Below are positions 1 to 10,398 of a DNA stretch of 64,000 nt, piece after piece. Source of the stretch: Laccaria trichodermophora (Eukaryota; Basidiomycota; Agaricomycetes; Agaricales; Hydnangiaceae); NCBI GenBank assembly GCA_018417955.1, contig JACTVC010000015.1:769862-833861 (forward strand), read 5' to 3'. A model generated the notes under the pieces. It saw only the letters and a list, made by a program, of their open reading frames with translations, did not search any database and was not told where the DNA came from. Each line of letters begins with the position of its first letter. Positions within the stretch are counted from its first letter, which is position 1. A program made the translations under genes and the position numbers.

Positions 1-1003
1 AGTCAAACAGGTTGCCTAGCACCGGAAGAGGTTTTGGACCAGGTGGGTACTGAAGACCACGGGGGTTGGCTTTTTTCTGTGCCTTCCGTCTCCGTACAAT
101 GAAGAAGAGGAAGAGGAAGAGAGAGAAAGCGAGCAGTGGTTTGACGCCGAGTGACAACATGGCGTCTTGGGAGAGATACAGCTAATCATCTTTAATCTAG
201 ACGTTCTTATATCGTCGACCCCTTCCGCGATTCATATCATCCATCGAAACTAGTGTGTCTTGACATCGTACCGTTTTGGTGGACGTAGTTCGACGGTGAC
301 TCATTCAACTTCAAACTAGTGCCATCGTGGATACCGCAAACTTTAAGGAAGCCAATTCCCATAAGAGTCGTCATGAAAGCTTCAAGTAACCTTCTGCCCA
401 GTGTAAACATGACAAGGCCTGAGTCAAGTCCGTCTTGCAGTATCCTCAGGACAGCAACAGGACAGCATTAGTAGCTCCCCGACGGCGACCAGACTCCTCA
501 ACTTTGAACGCAAGTCCAATGGTTTTCGTTTCGGCCTTCTTGTATGCACCTGGGAACGCAAAGCGCCACAAACCAGTTTTGACGCTTCTAGATCCAAAAG
601 GCGTCAGGAAAAATGGGAACAGCGTTGGCTTATTTAGAAATTGAGATGGGTTCCCTCGGAGATGGCAAATGCGAGTCCGCCAGTTTAAAAAAGGCCCGGC
701 TTAGGTTGGCCTTTCGGTGAGTCCGTCGCAACGAGACGAAGGGCAAACAAAACAGTGGTGATGGAGACGAAGAAACAAAGTGTTTGAACGCGAACACGTG
801 ACTTGAACGGACTGCGCTATGCTCAAAAGCAGTCCCTAGACAAGGTCGTCGCCAAAGAGGTGGTGCCCTTGTCCATGAACTCGAACGAGTTCCACTTAGT
901 GATGATAAGAAAGGCAGTGCACAAAACTCGAAGTACTACAGGTATATAAATGCAGACAGAATCAATAAGTGAACCGTGAAATTGCGACAATTCCTAACGT
1001 TTA
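1..1003. other. Intergenic, downstream of TPR copy 1
   Basis: No convincing gene is seen. A short reading at about 839-905 (beginning LDKVVAKEVV) resembles one at 3415-3500 (LDRVIAKEVV), and both are preceded by the motif GCGAACACGTGACTTGAA (near 787 and 2908). The two flanks of TPR copy 1 therefore look like diverged copies of one sequence. This suggests decayed coding DNA of unknown family. Confidence 0.4.
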
Positions 1004-2629
1004 TTAATAACGTTGGTTAAGACTTTGAACCGACCGAGTTCGCCTTATGGATCTTCCCGAAACACTCCTTGCCAGAGATCGAACACTCCCTGCTCGCGAA
1101 TGACTCCTCGTCGAGACAGTCTCATCTGATAGTTGATTCGAGTCCCCAGCAGACGAAGGGGTGCGTGATCTTTGTGCTGGAATCATAAGAGGTGAATGTG
1201 ACCGTGTCGTACCACTCGTAGACGAGGTAGACTGGCGCCTAGTAAGATTTTTGTCCGTCCTACCCTCTCGTTTATCCCGGAGAGCCCTTTTCGCATCCTT
1301 GAGGGATTCTTGATAATGGGGAAAATCATCATTGTCTTGTGGACAATGGGAGACGACATCCTCATATGCCTGAATTCCCTTGATGAGGACATCCTCTGCC
1401 TCCGACATGTTGAATTGTGTTACATAGATATTCCCGAGGTTGGTCTGAATTCGGAGGTAAAGAGGGTCATCTTTAGGGCATGTGTGTAAAGCCTCCTGGT
1501 AGTACGAAATTGCATCTTCTAGTGTCGTCCCTTCCGCCTCCTCAAAATCCTCGCACCGGATGTGTATGGCAGAGGCGAGGCGACTGCATAACATGGGATC
1601 CGGACCGTCTTTGGGGTCTGGACCGATGGCTTCGCGATAGTATCGAATGGCTTGATCCAAATCTGTGACATTTTTCGGGCTTGTTTGATCGTAGCGGGTG
1701 GAAAGGACGTTGGCGAGAGTAATGAGAGCCTTGGTGTGAATGGTTTTATCGAAACCATCAGAGAGCTCCAACGCCTCTCGACCGCGAAGAACAGCCTCAT
1801 CTAAATCATTGCTCAGACCACGCTCTATTTCGCAAAGCCTCCAAAGGGCATTCGTGAGGTTTAAGAGCGGAACCAGCCGCCCCTTCCCTTCATCCGTCAA
1901 ATCTAGTACCCTTCCCAGGGCGTCAACTTTCCCAACAACATCGCTGATATCTTCCGAATAATTATAGTGGCTGTCGTATGCTTGTGCGAGGTTGTCGAGA
2001 GACATAAGGAGTAAAGGACGATTGGTAGGTTTCGTGGTGCAAAGCTCTACAGCTTCGCGAAGGTTAATGATGGCATTCATCAAGTCATCTTTGCCGCCTT
2101 TTTGGACAAGAGCAATGCTGAGATCAACCAGAGAGCTCGGACGGTCTGGATCGCTTTTCGCCGGCCTAAGTTGAAGCGCAGATCGATAATTTTCGATCGC
2201 TTTGCCGATGTTAGAGCCAGTAGGGAAAGCTTCCGGATCCTCTTTTCCAAGGCGAAAGAGTGTAAGGTAGACCATGCCGAGATTGGTATGAACAGTGGCT
2301 CGACGTTCAAGTTGGCCAGGCTTGTCAGGTAGGAGGAGAAGGGCCTCATCGTAGTAGGCTATCACAGTGGAAGAGCTCTCCTTTGTTACGGCACCTTGGC
2401 ATTGTGCCCAAAGGGCCACAGCAGTGTAAAATAGAGATTTTGAGCGACGAGGGTGACCTGAAACGCGAATGACCAACGCTGCCTGATGGTTTCGGACGGC
2501 TTCTTCCAAATATCGCGGCTGGCGCGTCTCCTCGTACCGCTTCCACGCTTTGACACCAGCAGAAAACAGGGCGCCAGATGTATCCCTAGGCGAGATACGA
2601 TCTCTGAGGAATTTTAAGATGGACGGCAT
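1004..2629 (-). CDS. TPR-repeat protein, family copy 1
   Basis: Single coding exon of about 541 residues made almost wholly of TPR-like helix pairs, for example AIENYRSALQLRP, LDQAIRYYREAI and LEDAISYYQEALHTCPKD. TPR proteins are protein-protein scaffolds; no catalytic or membrane domain is seen. The start is set at MPSILKFLRDRI because the other copies begin at the same point. Reading further upstream runs into an intron (donor GTGAGC at 2695, acceptor near 2641). The last ~80 residues are Ser/Arg-rich (SHSRAGSVRSLARSVSGRS), a tail shared with copy 5 but not with copies 2-4. An N-terminal block (about residues 10-70: AG.KAW..YE.TR.P.YLEEAVRNHQAAL) is the best conserved part of the family. 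Partners and function are unknown. Confidence 0.85.
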   Translation of the reverse strand: MPSILKFLRDRISPRDTSGALFSAGVKAWKRYEETRQPRYLEEAVRNHQAALVIRVSGHPRRSKSLFYTAVALWAQCQGAVTKESSSTVIAYYDEALLLLPDKPGQLERRATVHTNLGMVYLTLFRLGKEDPEAFPTGSNIGKAIENYRSALQLRPAKSDPDRPSSLVDLSIALVQKGGKDDLMNAIINLREAVELCTTKPTNRPLLLMSLDNLAQAYDSHYNYSEDISDVVGKVDALGRVLDLTDEGKGRLVPLLNLTNALWRLCEIERGLSNDLDEAVLRGREALELSDGFDKTIHTKALITLANVLSTRYDQTSPKNVTDLDQAIRYYREAIGPDPKDGPDPMLCSRLASAIHIRCEDFEEAEGTTLEDAISYYQEALHTCPKDDPLYLRIQTNLGNIYVTQFNMSEAEDVLIKGIQAYEDVVSHCPQDNDDFPHYQESLKDAKRALRDKREGRTDKNLTRRQSTSSTSGTTRSHSPLMIPAQRSRTPSSAGDSNQLSDETVSTRSHSRAGSVRSLARSVSGRSIRRTRSVQSLNQRY

Positions 2630-2640
2630 AGCATAGCTTC

Positions 2641-2870
2641 CTACTTGAACGAACGGACACAATGAGTGCAAATTTGAACAGATGAGAGCGCTCACGGCGT
2701 ACTATGACCCCTGCCTTCCGCAAGTCTCGCAAATAGTTGCTTTGACGATTTGATTCAAGCTCCAAGATTTGGCCAGGTGGGAGGAGAGTCCAGTTCTGCG
2801 TCGCAAAGGTTGAAGATGGTGAGTTGTCGGGGAACTTGGAAGAAGTCGTGCTGGCGCTAACTCCATTGTA
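2641..2870 (-). promoter_or_regulatory. Leader intron and conserved upstream block of TPR copy 1
   Basis: A 55-nt leader intron (donor GTGAGCGC at 2695, acceptor AAGTAG at 2641) lies just before the start codon. Upstream, about 2755-2870 matches the region upstream of TPR copies 2 (about 10205-10320) and 3 (about 19403-19515), sharing GGCCAGGTGGGAGGAG-like and GGCGCTAACTCCAT-like stretches. The three minus-strand copies were thus duplicated together with their promoters. Confidence 0.65.
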
Positions 2871-3839
2871 TCAGGAATGCTATCATTGTGGTCGGCCGAG
2901 ACAACGATGCGCGAACACGTGACTTGAAGGAACCCCTATCTTTGAAAATATTCTCACAGATGACAATGTGCACCACAAGGGGGACAAATCCGCCTGGCCT
3001 GGATGTAGAGACCCGCGAAGAGGAGAAAATGTAGAGGCCGCCGATGAGGAGAAAGTCGTTGACGGCCTTTACATTTCGGTGAGGCAGATTCGTCCACAAT
3101 GGTCAGTCTTATCCCTTGCGTCACGGAGTCCGCTGGTTACTTACAGCTTAATGACATTGTTGTTATTGTCAAGTCTGGCCCTAGCACCTTGAACAGGTTC
3201 AGTATCCGCGACAATATTCCTTGCACGGAAAACCACTTCACTGTGAACCTCGAAGGCAAATGTGGGCTCACATACCGCGAGAAGGCGGATGACGTTTCAA
3301 CCGACATCATCGACGATAAAGTTGTACAATATTGTAAGCCCAAATTATCGTTTCTCCTTCTCATCGCTTGGGATTGATAATGCAGCATCTGTACATAGAT
3401 GCTGGAGGACATCGCCTCGACAGAGTCATCGCCAAAGAGGTCGTGCTCCGGCTCACGGACTGGGAGGCTACCACCATGAAGCTCATCGCAATGCGCAGAC
3501 CGTCTCAAATCCAGGACGAAGGGTGTTCAAGACTTTGACGACGGAATGAGCTCTTCGGCAAGCTTTCCGCGCTCCAGTCGGAACCTGTTGACTTATGGAC
3601 AGCTGGGCATGCTTCAATCCCACCCACTGGACGCTGATCACCAAAACAGCCCGAAACTGTCCGACTGCCGTGAACCCTAAGTAAGCGAAGTTTATGTTTC
3701 ACGAAGAGGCGCACATGTTGACCGCTTCGGGTTCTTTGTTTAGGAATTCAATTTCGTACCTATCTCTTATACTACCAAGCAGAACTCAACGTCTCTAGCC
3801 GTGCTGTGCAGCGTCGCCTTACCAAGATCAGCTACAACT
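2871..3839. other. Intergenic with possible decayed coding sequence
   Basis: Two readings look protein-like but fit no family: about 3180-3350 (including LNRFSIRDNIPCTENHF) and about 3415-3510 (LDRVIAKEVVLRLTDWEATT). They are in different frames with stops between, and no start, splice series or paralogue closes them into a gene. Probably a degraded gene. Confidence 0.3.
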
Positions 3840-3844
3840 TACAA

Positions 3845-4865
3845 GGCCGCCGAGTCGGAGTCGGAGAAGACGATCGTCAAAGATGGCGTTCAATACCTTC
3901 TTTGCACCTTCAATCCCACGTACAAGATTTGGTCGAGGAGGAACACGGGGAGTGGAGGTTCGAATCCTTCTCTGCGCACTCAATGGAGTGTTACAGCCTC
4001 CTTTTTTTGCATGCTCCTTTGCCTCTTCTCCGGGGGACTGGGTCCGGGACAAAATGTATAACAGGCAAATCTTTCTGAAATCTGGGTAGAGGATTGGTGT
4101 CATGCAATGAATTACCACGTTTTATCCTCCCCTGAAATCAACTACTCCTCTCTTTTATTTTGCGTATCATTATTAACGCCCTCCTTAATCTACAGAGCCT
4201 TGAAGTCATAGACTCGTCACTTCAATTCGTCAAATTCTCCTCCTTCCTGGTCATTGGACTTACTGCCTTCGTTGATAAACCAGGCGTCTAACTCGTGGAT
4301 TCGTGATTCGTTGGTTCGAGTTGTACAAGGACAAGTCAGAGAAGACAATCGTCAAAGATGGCAGGAAGGAATTCGACTCACCCATGCGTTGCACTTGCAA
4401 ATGTCAATGAGAGTTCTGTGAGTAGGCTTGGAGTTTTTTCGGAGTGAACCAAACATGAACTAGTAGAAATTTGGGCAGATGGTGTGAATGGTAACACGCC
4501 AAAATCTGGGTGGTACCCGGATTTTGTAGATGGAGGTTCGAATCCTTCTCTGCGCATTCCACTACAATTTCCTTTTGCCTCTTCTCCGTGCTGGGTCCGG
4601 GACAAAATGTGTAACAGGCAAACCTTTCTACAATATGGGTAGATCATCGGTGTTGTATCCTCCCTTGTAGTCAACTAATACTCCGCTCTGATTCAACGTA
4701 TCGCTGATAACGTCCTTCTTGCTCTACAGGTCTTGAAGCTTGAAGTCGTAGACTCGTCACTTCGTTCGTCGAATTCTCCTCCTCCTTCCTCGTCATTGAA
4801 CTTACTGCCTTCATCGATAAACTAGGCGTCTATTTCGTGGATTCGTGATTCGTTATTTCAGTTCG
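3845..4865. repeat. Two degenerate tandem copies of a ~500-bp unit
   Basis: The stretch about 3850-4320 is repeated at about 4340-4865. Shared landmarks in order are GAAGAC.ATCGTCAAAGATGGC, GGAGGTTCGAATCCTTCTCT, CTGGGTCCGGGACAAAATGT, GTAACAGGCAAA-like, GTAGACTCGTCACTTC-like and GTGGATTCGTGATTCGTT. Divergence is moderate with many small indels, so the duplication is not recent. Only the second copy contains a full tRNA cloverleaf; the first keeps just the T-arm and 3' acceptor strand. The unit may be a tRNA-derived repeat or a duplicated tRNA locus. Confidence 0.7.
4473..4556 (+). tRNA. tRNA-like cloverleaf with intron, anticodon probably CTG (Gln)
   Basis: The 84 nt fold as a tRNA: acceptor 4473-4479 with 4549-4555 (one G:G mismatch), discriminator A4556; D stem GTGT 4482-4485 with ACAC 4494-4497 and loop GAATGGTA; T arm GGAGG-TTCGAAT-CCTTC at 4532-4548. 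With five base pairs for the anticodon stem (one C:T mismatch) the loop reads A-T-CTG-G, giving U33 and anticodon CTG, followed by an intron of about 11 nt (about 4510-4520). Position 14 is G where A is usual. The two mismatches mean it could be a pseudogene or the head of a tRNA-derived repeat rather than a working tRNA-Gln. Confidence 0.5.
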
Positions 4866-5075
4866 TCTTGCTCCGTTTGTTTCTCCTCTTTACGCATCTG
4901 CGGTTGTTATGAGAGTTCTCTACAACGTCACACGATTCATGACGTTCCCGATCTCCGTAGTCGTGTACCTCCTTGATGCAGTAGCGTATAAGATCTGCTT
5001 TACAGCACAATTCAAGAGACACGGCAATTGCAGCTAGAGCTGATGTTTATATAGGCGTAGAAAAGAAAAATTTGC

Positions 5076-6038
5076 TTACCGTATTAGATGGTGAAGGTAC
5101 AGCGCAACCCGCAATGCTCGCTCCAATGCGTACACGCGCCCAGGCTGTAGGACTTCAATTTCCTCAGGCTTCATGCCCAACATAACAACCTTGTCCAACC
5201 TCCCCGGCTCGAATTCATCTTCAATCTCAACAGGGACACCCCAATGTCCCCAAGTATCTCCTCCATCACGCCCGTGCAGAGCAACCCAGGCATCGACAAG
5301 CCCATAGTCATCCACGAGCTTATGATCCCTTGGGTAGACTGCGTTGAAATCACCTGAGATGATACCGCCGCTGCATCCGGGCTCGCGCAGGAGCCGAGCT
5401 AGTACGTCCATCTGATCCATACGCCTGGCTTCTGAGTCGAAGGGGTCTAGGTGGATGTTGAGGAGACGTAAGATTGAGCCGGGTACAGTTGGGGAGACGA
5501 TGTTCACGCATAAAGCATCCCTTTTGTACCTGCTTGACAATTCCGTGCGGAAGACGCTGTCGAGCTGCATCTTTGAACTTTCCTCGCCACCGAGCAACCG
5601 TGACGGAGAGCCGAAACGCTTGTTGGAAAGTAACGTCATAGTCGCAAATGGTACACCCTTAAAAGACGTGTCGTCCTCAGCGTCCGTCGTTATGAAGCTC
5701 GAGCGTATTCTGGGGTCGCTGAGGAGGACGTGTCGGATGCTTGACGTGACTTCTTGGAAAAGGATGATGTCGGGAGGTTTGGGTTCTTTGAGGATGCGGT
5801 CGAGGATGAGCTCGGAGCGTGTGACGCGCCGAGATAGGGAGGCCTGGATGTTCCAAGATGTGAGGGAAAGCGTTTGCTTACCCACTGCGTGAGTGTGTGG
5901 TGGGCGAGAAGAACTTGAAGGTCTTTGGGTGCTTGAATTTGGGTCATGTGGGTCGCGTAAAGGTATGGTTGCCCAACGACTGCTGGTGGGGTCGAAGGCG
6001 GAGAGAGCACGCCGGTTTCTGCTTCCCTTAAAAAACAT
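5076..6038 (-). CDS. TDP2-like endonuclease/exonuclease/phosphatase protein, 3' frameshift
   Basis: A 320-residue reading with the EEP-fold metal-dependent phosphodiesterase motifs in order: TSWNIQ (about residue 61), the metal-binding Glu in LFQEV (about 95), LNIHLDPF (about 193), GDFNAVY (about 225) and RLDKVVMLG (about 281). The closest family by motif is tyrosyl-DNA phosphodiesterase 2, which removes topoisomerase adducts; this assignment is inference. EEP enzymes end in a catalytic S-D-H. This frame does not contain it and ends instead in HHLIR. In the neighbouring minus-strand frame the same DNA reads THWSEHCGLRCTFTI followed by TAA at 5084-5086, which is the expected family ending. A one-base shift near 5105-5125 therefore separates the gene from its own terminus. 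It may be a recent pseudogene, a sequencing error or an unusual allele. Confidence 0.75.
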   Translation of the reverse strand: MFFKGSRNRRALSAFDPTSSRWATIPLRDPHDPNSSTQRPSSSSRPPHTHAVGKQTLSLTSWNIQASLSRRVTRSELILDRILKEPKPPDIILFQEVTSSIRHVLLSDPRIRSSFITTDAEDDTSFKGVPFATMTLLSNKRFGSPSRLLGGEESSKMQLDSVFRTELSSRYKRDALCVNIVSPTVPGSILRLLNIHLDPFDSEARRMDQMDVLARLLREPGCSGGIISGDFNAVYPRDHKLVDDYGLVDAWVALHGRDGGDTWGHWGVPVEIEDEFEPGRLDKVVMLGMKPEEIEVLQPGRVYALERALRVALYLHHLIR

Positions 6039-6437
6039 CGATGATTAGGGTGCGCTGGGATTGAGTGGGATGGTAGGAAAGCGGGAGTTCCATATTAGGA
6101 GTCGTTCCAACTTCCCGCCCCTTTCCGTTTTGAGACAAGAGGCACTTTGCACGTGATGAAACTCAACCACCTCAGAACTAACAACAGACCGGAGCTCTGA
6201 ACACTCCAGAATCAGCAAAGCTTGATGCATTGATGCTGTAGACCATCAGAATGGCGAATTCTGGATCGCTTACAGAAGATCACAAATTCAGGAGGCATGC
6301 CACTAATAGTTTTAGTAAGCCGAGCACGCAACCCCACTTCTATGGCACTGATTATTCATCCCACCTAGATGCTATAAACGCCCCGATCCTTCTCTTACCC
6401 CTGCCCCACATCACAAGGCTACAGAACATCAGCAACA
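6039..6437. promoter_or_regulatory. Divergent promoter region
   Basis: This 400-bp gap lies between the divergently transcribed phosphodiesterase (minus) and the CmcJ-like gene (plus), and presumably holds both promoters. No specific binding site could be assigned. Confidence 0.4.
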
Positions 6438-7401
6438 ATGACGCTAACCCACCCAACATCAACACTCGCATCTCTATCTTACTTCGTCCCACCACCCAAC
6501 GGCGAAAAAGCCTACCAACACATCAATGCCAACCCGCTCACAGGTGAACGGGAGTCGAACTATACACGTGCCAACCACGCCGTCGTCATCGAGAACTTGA
6601 GAGGTAAAGAAGGGGAAGACGAAGAAGCGACACTTGACACGGCTGGTTTTCAGCTGTTCAACCGCCCTGCGAAGTATACGAGTTTCAATAATGGGGACGA
6701 GGAGATTGTAAAGGAATATTACCCCGAGAGTATCGAATTGATTAAAGAGCTCACTGGGGCTAGCCGCGTCGTTCTCTTCGATCACAGTACGCTCTTCCTT
6801 CCCCACCTCCCATATATACACCCAAGCTAACACACACACACACAGCCATCCGCCGCCGCCGCCCCGGCGAAACAGACGACCACCCCTCCAAACGCCAACC
6901 CGTCTCCCAAGTCCACGTAGACCAAACAACCTCCGCCTCCATCGCCCGCGTCCACCGGCACCTCCCTCCTTCAGACGTGCCCGACCTCCTCAAACGCCGG
7001 TTCCAAATTATAAACCTCTGGCGACCCATCTCCCACCCTGCCCTAGACTGGCCTTTGGGTTTATGTGATTATCGGAGCGTGGATGAAGAGAAGGACGTGG
7101 TTCCTGTGACGTTGGTGTATCCTGATAGAGAGGGTGAGACGTTGGGTGTTCGGTTTAATGATGGTCATAGGTGGAAGTATTTTAGAGGGATGACGCCGGA
7201 TGAGTTGGTGTTGATAAAGTGGTATGTGGACACTTTTTTGAAGTCGAGTGGAGGTTGATGAGGTTTTCAAGTTTTGATTCTGTGCAAGATGGGAGTGTAG
7301 CGGTGTTCACGCCGCATACGGGTTTCGAAGACCCTACTACGCCAAAGGACGCTCCGCCCCGAGAGTCGATTGAGCTTCGGGCTTTGGTGTTCTATGATTG
7401 A
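6438..7401 (+). CDS. CmcJ/AsaB/NvfI-like oxidoreductase (hydroxylase/desaturase family)
   Basis: Three exons, 6438-6786, 6846-7221 and 7272-7401, join in frame to 284 residues. The product follows the fungal family annotated as CmcJ-like or AsaB-type hydroxylase/desaturase, related to Fe(II)/2-oxoglutarate enzymes and common in secondary-metabolite loci. Landmarks are FDHTIRRR across the first splice, VHVDQT (likely metal-binding H-x-D), RRFQIINLWRP, DWPLGLCDYRSV, LVYPDREGETLGV and, in exon 3, VFTPHTGFEDPTTP (distal His) and RESIELRALVFYD. Length and motif order match the family, so the gene looks intact. No other biosynthetic enzyme lies nearby, so the substrate is unknown. A broken second copy is at 10399-10856. 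Confidence 0.88.
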
Positions 7402-8415
7402 GGTTCGCGCTTGGTTTATCGTTAAACGAACGCGGATGAACAGAAGGACGATTGACTGTACTTTTACCAATAAAGTATCACGACAACTTGAAATGGGTTG
7501 AGAGAAGGCCTTACGTGCGGATTGAACGTTACCAACTCAATAAATTATTTTCACATCTTGAGCTGGAACCTGAAATCGGATTGCGAAGATATTCATTTCT
7601 GCTGAAATTCTTGTTTTTATTTGTCCGGGACTGCCAAACTTCGAGTGTCAACGTGAACTTGACGCCATTTCTTGAAAATAAAATCGTCTATTTGAATGCC
7701 TTCTAGACCTGGAGGCGTACAGTCCCAGATTTGGCGTGCTTGCGAACTAGGTACAACTTTCACGGCGTTTTTTCTTTGTTTTTTTTTAAAATCTAGACGT
7801 CATGACAGATGAACACACTCCCATGAGTCGATCGGTCATTTCGTGAATGCCTCTCTACGCAGGATCGATATTTCTGCTCTTTTTCAAAAAAAAAAAAAAA
7901 AAAAAAAAAAAAGACTGACTACGAAACAGTTGAAGAAACGCTTCAATCGGCCCCAGCTAAAAACGGAGAAAGAGTCGCTCGAAATTCGGAGAAGGAAAAG
8001 TATCGAGGTCTTCCCTCCAACTCACCTTGAACCCAAACATAATTAGGGGGTAAAAATGTGAATTGGAAAAGGAAGTCCTATTTTATAAATATTACAAAGA
8101 TGTATGTAGCGTTGTACTCCAAGTAGTAGAAGCATGAGAGGAAACCACAGGTACTACCAAGCTAGTAAGTTTAGGCAACTAAAAGCGGAAGTGCACCCCA
8201 ATTGTAGAAATACGTCTGTCCAAGGGCGATAGACCTAATTTTTCTGTGTACGTCGACTTAGTAACACGCAGAGAAGGTTCGAAGAAAATACACGTAGCCA
8301 GACCAGAGGAGACAGATGCGTGAAATACATGAGAACTTCGGAATGAAATTAGGGTGTTGAGAATTGGGAGGATGTCCCTAGTGCGAAGGCCAAGGTCAGG
8401 ATAGAAACGATCGAG
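7402..8415. other. Intergenic, 3' regions of CmcJ-like gene and TPR copy 2
   Basis: About 7440-7550 is the CmcJ-like 3' flank, repeated beside its pseudogene near 10880-10970. A 27-base A run lies at 7886-7912. About 8055-8415 is the 3' flank of TPR copy 2 and aligns with the 3' flank of copy 3 (about 17440-17773; shared GGCCAAGGTCAGGATAGAA). No further gene is seen. Confidence 0.5.
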
Positions 8416-10083
8416 TTAGTCTCCCAGTGTCGAAATGGTGGAGGCAGAGCTCGATGATGGGCAACTTTCATCTGAGGATTGCCTCGAACGCCAACTATCT
8501 GCCACAGATTGCCTCGAACGCCAACCATCTACCACAGATTGTGGTATCGAACGCCAACTACCAGCCAAAGACTGGCGACGGCGAAGTTTGAATTTGGTAC
8601 TGATGGAGACTTTCCCTGTCTCAGGCTCTGGTCGTTCCTGGTGCCTGGTAAGGACGTCCGCTCTACCCTCTCGTTTATCCTGGAGAGCCCTTTTCAAATT
8701 CTCAAGAGTTGCTTGATAATAGGTAAAACCGTCATCGACATCTGGACAATGGGACACCACATCCTCATATGCCTGAATTCCCTTGACAAGGTCACACTCT
8801 TCCCCCGACTTGTTAAATTGTGTCAGATAGATACTTCCGAGGTTGTTCTGAATCTTGAGGTAAAGGGGGCCATCTTTAGGGCATGTGTGTAAAGCCTTCT
8901 GGTTGTAATGAATTGCATCTTCTAGTGTTGCCCCTTCCACCTCTTCAAAGTCCTGACACCGGATGTATATGGCAGAAGCAAGGCTACTGAATAAAACGGG
9001 GTTGGGACCGTTGTCGGTGTCGAGATCGGGACCGCCTTCAGGGCCAGGACCAATGGCGTCTTCGGGGCCAGGATCGATGGCTTTGCGATAGCATTGAATA
9101 GCTTCATCCAAATCTGTGACGTTTTTCGGGCTGGTTTGAAGGTGGCGGGCAAAAAGGGCGTCGGCGAGAATAATGAGAGCCTTAACGCGGATAATGTTAT
9201 GACGGCCAACAGAGAGCTTCAGTATCTCTCGACGACGAAAAACCGCCTGATCTAAATCGTTGCTTCGATTATGCTCTGTTTCGTAAAGCCTCCAACGAGC
9301 ATTCATCAGATTTACTAGCGGAACCAGCCGCCCCTTCCCTTCATCCGTCAAATCTAGTATCCTTTGCAGGACGTCAACTTTCCCGATAACATCGCTGATA
9401 TCTTTCGAGTATCGATAGTGGCCGTCGTATGCTTGTACAAGGTTGTTGAGAGACAGAAGAAGCAAAGGACGACTGGTGGGTTTCGTAGTGCAAAGCTCTT
9501 CAGCTTCGCGAAGATTGATAATGGCGCTCATCAAGCCATCTTTGCTGTCTTCCTGGACAAGAGCAATGCTGAGGTTAATGAGAGAGCTTGGACGATCTGG
9601 ATCGTTTTTCGCCGGCCTAAGTTGAAGCGCGGATCGATAATTTTCGATCGCTTTGTCGATGTTAGAGCCAGTCGCAGGAAAAGCTTCCGGATCCTCTTTT
9701 CCAAGGCGAAAGGGTGTAAGGTAGACCATGCCGAGGTTGGTGTAGATTGTGGCTCGACGTCCTCGCTTCCTGGGCTTGTCGGGCAGGAGGAGAAGGGCCT
9801 CATCGTAGTAGGCTATCACGGTGGAAGAGTTCTCCTTTGTTACGGCACCTTGGCAATGTGCCCAAAGGGACATAGCAGTGTAAAAAAGAGACTCCAAGCG
9901 ATGAGGGTGACCTGATACGCGAATATTTAATGCTGCCTGATGGTCTCGGACGGCCTCTTCCAAATACAGCGGCAGGCGCGTCAGCTCGTATAGCGTCCAT
10001 GCTTTGGCACCAGCAGAAAATAGGGTGCCAGATGGATCCCTGGGCAAGATACGGTGTCTGAGGAATTTGAAAATGGGTGCCAT
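8416..10083 (-). CDS. TPR-repeat protein, family copy 2
   Basis: Single coding exon of about 555 residues, closely similar to copy 1 throughout the TPR part (AIENYRSALQLRPAKND, LDEAIQCYRKAI, LEDAIHYNQKALHTCPKD). The start is placed at MAPIFKFLRHRI to match the family; upstream is the leader intron (donor GTTAGCGC near 10152, acceptor near 10095). Relative to copy 1 it has an insertion of about 16 residues rich in PGPE/DGPD near residue 340 and a different C-terminus (see the 8468-8580 repeat). Scaffold function is inferred from TPR architecture only. Confidence 0.85.
   Translation of the reverse strand: MAPIFKFLRHRILPRDPSGTLFSAGAKAWTLYELTRLPLYLEEAVRDHQAALNIRVSGHPHRLESLFYTAMSLWAHCQGAVTKENSSTVIAYYDEALLLLPDKPRKRGRRATIYTNLGMVYLTPFRLGKEDPEAFPATGSNIDKAIENYRSALQLRPAKNDPDRPSSLINLSIALVQEDSKDGLMSAIINLREAEELCTTKPTSRPLLLLSLNNLVQAYDGHYRYSKDISDVIGKVDVLQRILDLTDEGKGRLVPLVNLMNARWRLYETEHNRSNDLDQAVFRRREILKLSVGRHNIIRVKALIILADALFARHLQTSPKNVTDLDEAIQCYRKAIDPGPEDAIGPGPEGGPDLDTDNGPNPVLFSSLASAIYIRCQDFEEVEGATLEDAIHYNQKALHTCPKDGPLYLKIQNNLGSIYLTQFNKSGEECDLVKGIQAYEDVVSHCPDVDDGFTYYQATLENLKRALQDKREGRADVLTRHQERPEPETGKVSISTKFKLRRRQSLAGSWRSIPQSVVDGWRSRQSVADSWRSRQSSDESCPSSSSASTISTLGD
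8468..8580. repeat. Short tandem repeat in the tail of TPR copy 2
   Basis: About three imperfect ~33-bp units (core TCGAACGCCAACTATCTGCC / TCGAACGCCAACCATCTACC / TCGAACGCCAACTACCAGCC) encode the repeated peptide W-R-S-R-Q-S-V-A-D-S. This explains why the C-terminus of copy 2 differs from those of the other copies. Confidence 0.75.
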
Positions 10084-10398
10084 AGAATAGCTTTCTACTA
10101 ACTGCAACGAATGGACACAATGAGTGCAAATTCGAATATATGAGAGCGCTAACGGCGTAGAACTCCTACCTTTCGTAGATCTCGCCTATAGTTGCCTCAA
10201 CTATTTTATTCAAACTCGAAGATTTAGCCAGGTGGGAGGAGGAGTCCAGTGCTGCGTCGCAAAATGTGAAGATGGTTAATGGTCGGGAATGGGTGTGCTG
10301 GCGCTAACTCCATCTTTGCTGTGGGTATTTTGACTGCCAGTGTTATCGTGGCTGTTGGGGTACTGCCATACACACGCGGCTTCAAGAACTGGCTTCTG

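Noticed and set aside
7886..7912. Run of 27 A as the tail of a retrotransposed copy
   Set aside because: No target duplication or processed-gene sequence lies upstream; better read as a simple repeat.
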